This document shows, in pieces, positions 63,045 to 63,177 of a DNA stretch of 63,177 nt (its first letter is position 1; each line of letters begins with the position of its first letter). The stretch covers positions 1 through 63,177 of the forward strand of contig VEPN01000017.1 in the NCBI GenBank assembly GCA_012026835.1. The letters are read 5' to 3'. The notes below the pieces were generated by a model. That model was not told the origin of the DNA and did no database searches. It worked only from the letters and a program-made list of their open reading frames with translations. A program made the position numbers and the translations under genes. Origin of the DNA: Candidatus Methanoperedens sp. (GTDB lineage Archaea > Halobacteriota > Methanosarcinia > Methanosarcinales > Methanoperedenaceae).

Positions 63045-63177
63045 ATGGCTGCAAATTGGAAGTTTACAAGAACTCTATTAATTCCCCCATGCAGGCTCAG
63101 GAACCGCAAGCCTGCGGGTGAATACCCAGTCAGTGCTGATACTGCTGCTTGGCTGTGCGGCAGCCATGAAAACTTTC
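63045..63177 (+). other. Possible reading frame running off the window end
   Basis: A frame opens at ATG 63045 (MAANWKFTRTLLIPPCRLRN) and remains open to the window end. The opposite strand over the same bases also gives a plausible short frame (MAAAQPSSSISTDWVFTRRL). A perfect 7-base hairpin (GCAGGCT 63091-63097, AGCCTGC 63109-63115) is inside. I cannot tell whether either frame is real. Confidence 0.2.

Noticed and set aside
1-63177. CRISPR arrays, rRNA or prophage genes
   Set aside because: No regularly spaced repeats, no rRNA-like conserved blocks and no phage structural or integrase genes were seen in reading the window.

Overview
The window reads as chromosomal DNA of a methane-metabolising archaeon of the Methanosarcinales, most like a 'Candidatus Methanoperedens' (ANME-2d) relative. 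This is an inference from content. The information-processing genes are archaeal: SecE-Spt5-L11, the replication factor C small subunit, RqcH/NFACT and an archaeal CarB. Promoters are TATA-like and short-leadered. Surface proteins end in PGF-CTERM-like tails, and c-type cytochromes sit beside a NorBC-type nitric oxide reductase. I saw no rRNA, tRNA or CRISPR array.

Layout. 1-5.1 kb is a decayed accessory zone: small membrane/surface proteins, a broken streptogrisin-like protease gene, hairpins, an orphan glycine-cleavage-H-like protein, a repeat protein and a frameshifted transposase. 5.2-14.3 kb is core: hisS, a lipoprotein, a NosD-like surface protein, carB, an MFS transporter and secE-spt5-rpl11. 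14.4-24 kb is a one-direction surface-glycan operon: a PLP aminotransferase, a ThDP-dependent C-C bond enzyme, an SDR, an iron-sulfur E1-type 3-dehydratase (RfbH-like), two GT2 paralogues, an FkbM methyltransferase and a GT15-like transferase. 24-37.3 kb is core and accessory: rqcH with its regulator, an ArsR-type regulator, a COG2426 exporter, rfcS, an RlaP-like nucleotidyltransferase, a radical SAM protein, a MoeB-TusA-DsrEFH sulfur-relay operon, a LysE-type exporter, aspA, a GDT1-type exporter, wrbA, a CoA-binding protein and an orphan ccmD-like microgene.

37.4-56.1 kb is the most striking part: about 18.7 kb of co-directional signalling genes. It holds eight histidine kinases sharing one HisKA-HATPase cassette, one stand-alone receiver, three solute-binding proteins without any transporter, and a small membrane protein. 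No DNA-binding output domain is visible. 56.1-60.9 kb is a tight five-gene reverse operon: diheme cytochrome c, NorC, NorB, an M24 peptidase and a membrane ClpP-fold protease. The right end carries a CDF metal exporter, a DUF6448-like secreted protein and a small HdeD-like membrane protein.

How they fit together (inference). The kinase island looks like an expanded environmental sensor array whose binding proteins present ligands to neighbouring kinases. The NOR operon gives respiratory NO detoxification fed by c-type cytochromes. The glycan operon probably makes a 3,6-dideoxy, possibly two-carbon-branched, sugar for the cell surface.
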